6,151 bases of DNA from Desulfobacterales bacterium (GTDB lineage: Bacteria; Desulfobacterota; Desulfobacteria; Desulfobacterales; JAHIVH01): contig JAGVHJ010000119.1 in assembly GCA_020056645.1 (NCBI GenBank), positions 1-6,151 on the forward strand. Reading direction: 5' to 3'. The notes below the pieces were generated by a model. The model was not told where the DNA came from and did no database searches. It saw only the letters and a program-made list of their open reading frames with translations. Within the stretch, counting starts at the first letter, position 1, and each line of letters starts with the position of its first letter. The position numbers and the translations under genes are program-made. Positions 5,501 to 6,151 of the stretch are shown here, in pieces.

Positions 5501-6151
5501 GTGGCGCTCGCATTGGCGACATTTGAAGGCCGGGAAGAAAAGGGATTCCGATTCCGGATCGAGCTTGGCTCCAACCGGATGTTCACCTGGTCGGTAGGGC
5601 CCAAGGAGACCCAAAGGAAGAATGGTATTCCTGTGATTGCCGATCCGTTCTACACGAGCCCTCTCCAGGGACCGGTTCACGAGGCGGCCATGGGCGTTGT
5701 ATCGGTGGTTGTCCCTTCCGGAATAGTCGATCGAGAGAACCGCTTTTTACAGGTATGCACGTTCCGGAACGTCAGAAGAGAAGGGCCGGCCATTTCACCG
5801 ATCCTCACCCTGCCCTATTTTCTACGAGGTGAAGAGGAGGCCGTTCCTGGTGTGAATTTCAGCAAGGAGAAAGGTATGTATCATCAAGAATTGAGAGCTC
5901 CGGATACGATCCCCATGCGGATCCGGGAACTTCCTTATAGCCGGGGCATGTTTTTCGGGGCTCTGGCCGGACTTATTCCCCAGATCGCACCCATCATCGG
6001 AAATCTTCTGGGAGGAATCACCAGCGGTGGCGGCTCCGGAACCCGCCCGGCTGGAGGAGGCGCGCCCCAGGGAATTCAAAATATTCTTCAGACATTGACC
6101 GACCCTGCTGTGTTGAGGCAGATCACAGCCCTGATCCAGCAAATCTCCGGA
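5501..6151 (+). CDS. Uncharacterised protein, 3' end beyond window: beta-rich domain, hydrophobic segment, Gly-rich linker
   Basis: An open frame runs from GTG 5501 to the right edge with no stop (217 codons), so the C-terminus is not seen. The start is 9 bases after the previous stop. GGAG at 5495-5498 is only 2 bases upstream, which is unusually close; an in-frame TTG at 5513 would be 14 bases away, which is too far, and translation coupling to the previous gene may explain initiation. Residues 8-107 look like a beta-strand-rich domain (FRFRIELG, FTWSVGP, GVVSVVVPSGIV, FLQVCTFRNV). Residues 150-173 are strongly hydrophobic with two Pro (GLIPQIAPIIGNLLGGI at 157-173), then a Gly/Ser/Pro linker (174-190), then a helix from about 191. 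No signal peptide is visible. The hydrophobic part could be a membrane-interacting hairpin or a buried helix. I recognise no family. It continues the operon of the protease, and codon use is like its neighbours. Confidence 0.82.
   Translation, partial: MALALATFEGREEKGFRFRIELGSNRMFTWSVGPKETQRKNGIPVIADPFYTSPLQGPVHEAAMGVVSVVVPSGIVDRENRFLQVCTFRNVRREGPAISPILTLPYFLRGEEEAVPGVNFSKEKGMYHQELRAPDTIPMRIRELPYSRGMFFGALAGLIPQIAPIIGNLLGGITSGGGSGTRPAGGGAPQGIQNILQTLTDPAVLRQITALIQQISG

Noticed and set aside
5822..6142. 106-codon frame on the - strand near the right edge
   Set aside because: It is covered by the long + strand frame from 5501, which continues the operon, has consistent codon use and stays open to the edge.
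4403..6151. Bacterial gasdermin activated by the neighbouring protease
   Set aside because: Protease-linked gasdermins are known, but neither the 362-residue protein nor the partial one shows an N-terminal palmitoylatable Cys or the expected size and fold pattern. Only the general protease-plus-effector logic is similar.

Overview
The window carries a co-directional block of genes, all on the + strand. It looks like bacterial chromosome with moderate base composition. Strong AAGGAG/GGAGG-type ribosome binding sites, mixed ATG/GTG/TTG starts and the codon style fit a Gram-negative, Desulfobacterota-like organism. That placement is inference; nothing here fixes the taxon.

Left part (1-806): an AT-rich leader with stops in all three forward frames, then a gene at 89-550 that encodes only the C-terminal part of an MreB-like bacterial actin. 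It aligns in register with MreB from about residue 198 to near the end, with the N-terminal ATPase half missing. It is therefore a decapitated remnant or an oddly short actin-like protein. The 256-base gap after it (551-806) holds a candidate promoter whose -35/-10 spacer contains a perfect 7+7 inverted repeat (603-619), which is a likely operator. It also holds a doubtful 33-residue hydrophobic small ORF at 677-778.

Right part (807-6151): five tightly packed genes that look like one operon. Gaps are 4, 50, 50 and 9 bases, and each of the first four starts has a good ribosome binding site. In order they encode: (1) a subtilisin-family (S8) serine protease with an intact catalytic set and no signal peptide; (2) a 262-residue helical protein whose C-terminal half is a long amphipathic helix/coiled coil with an 18/11-residue recurrence; (3) a 462-residue mostly helical protein ending in a strongly acidic tail with a terminal Phe; (4) a 362-residue protein with a helical N-terminal half, two beta-rich segments separated by a Gly/Ser/Lys low-complexity insert, and a Pro/Gln/Ala tail; (5) a protein open to the right edge (217 residues visible) with a beta-rich domain, a hydrophobic segment and a Gly-rich linker.

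Only the protease is recognisable with confidence. The other four match nothing I can name. The arrangement suggests a multi-protein intracellular assembly or effector system served by its own protease, whose likely substrates are the neighbouring gene products. This is the best candidate here for an undescribed system. The operator-like promoter suggests switchable transcription, and poly-G tracts inside genes 1 and 3 raise the weaker possibility of phase variation.
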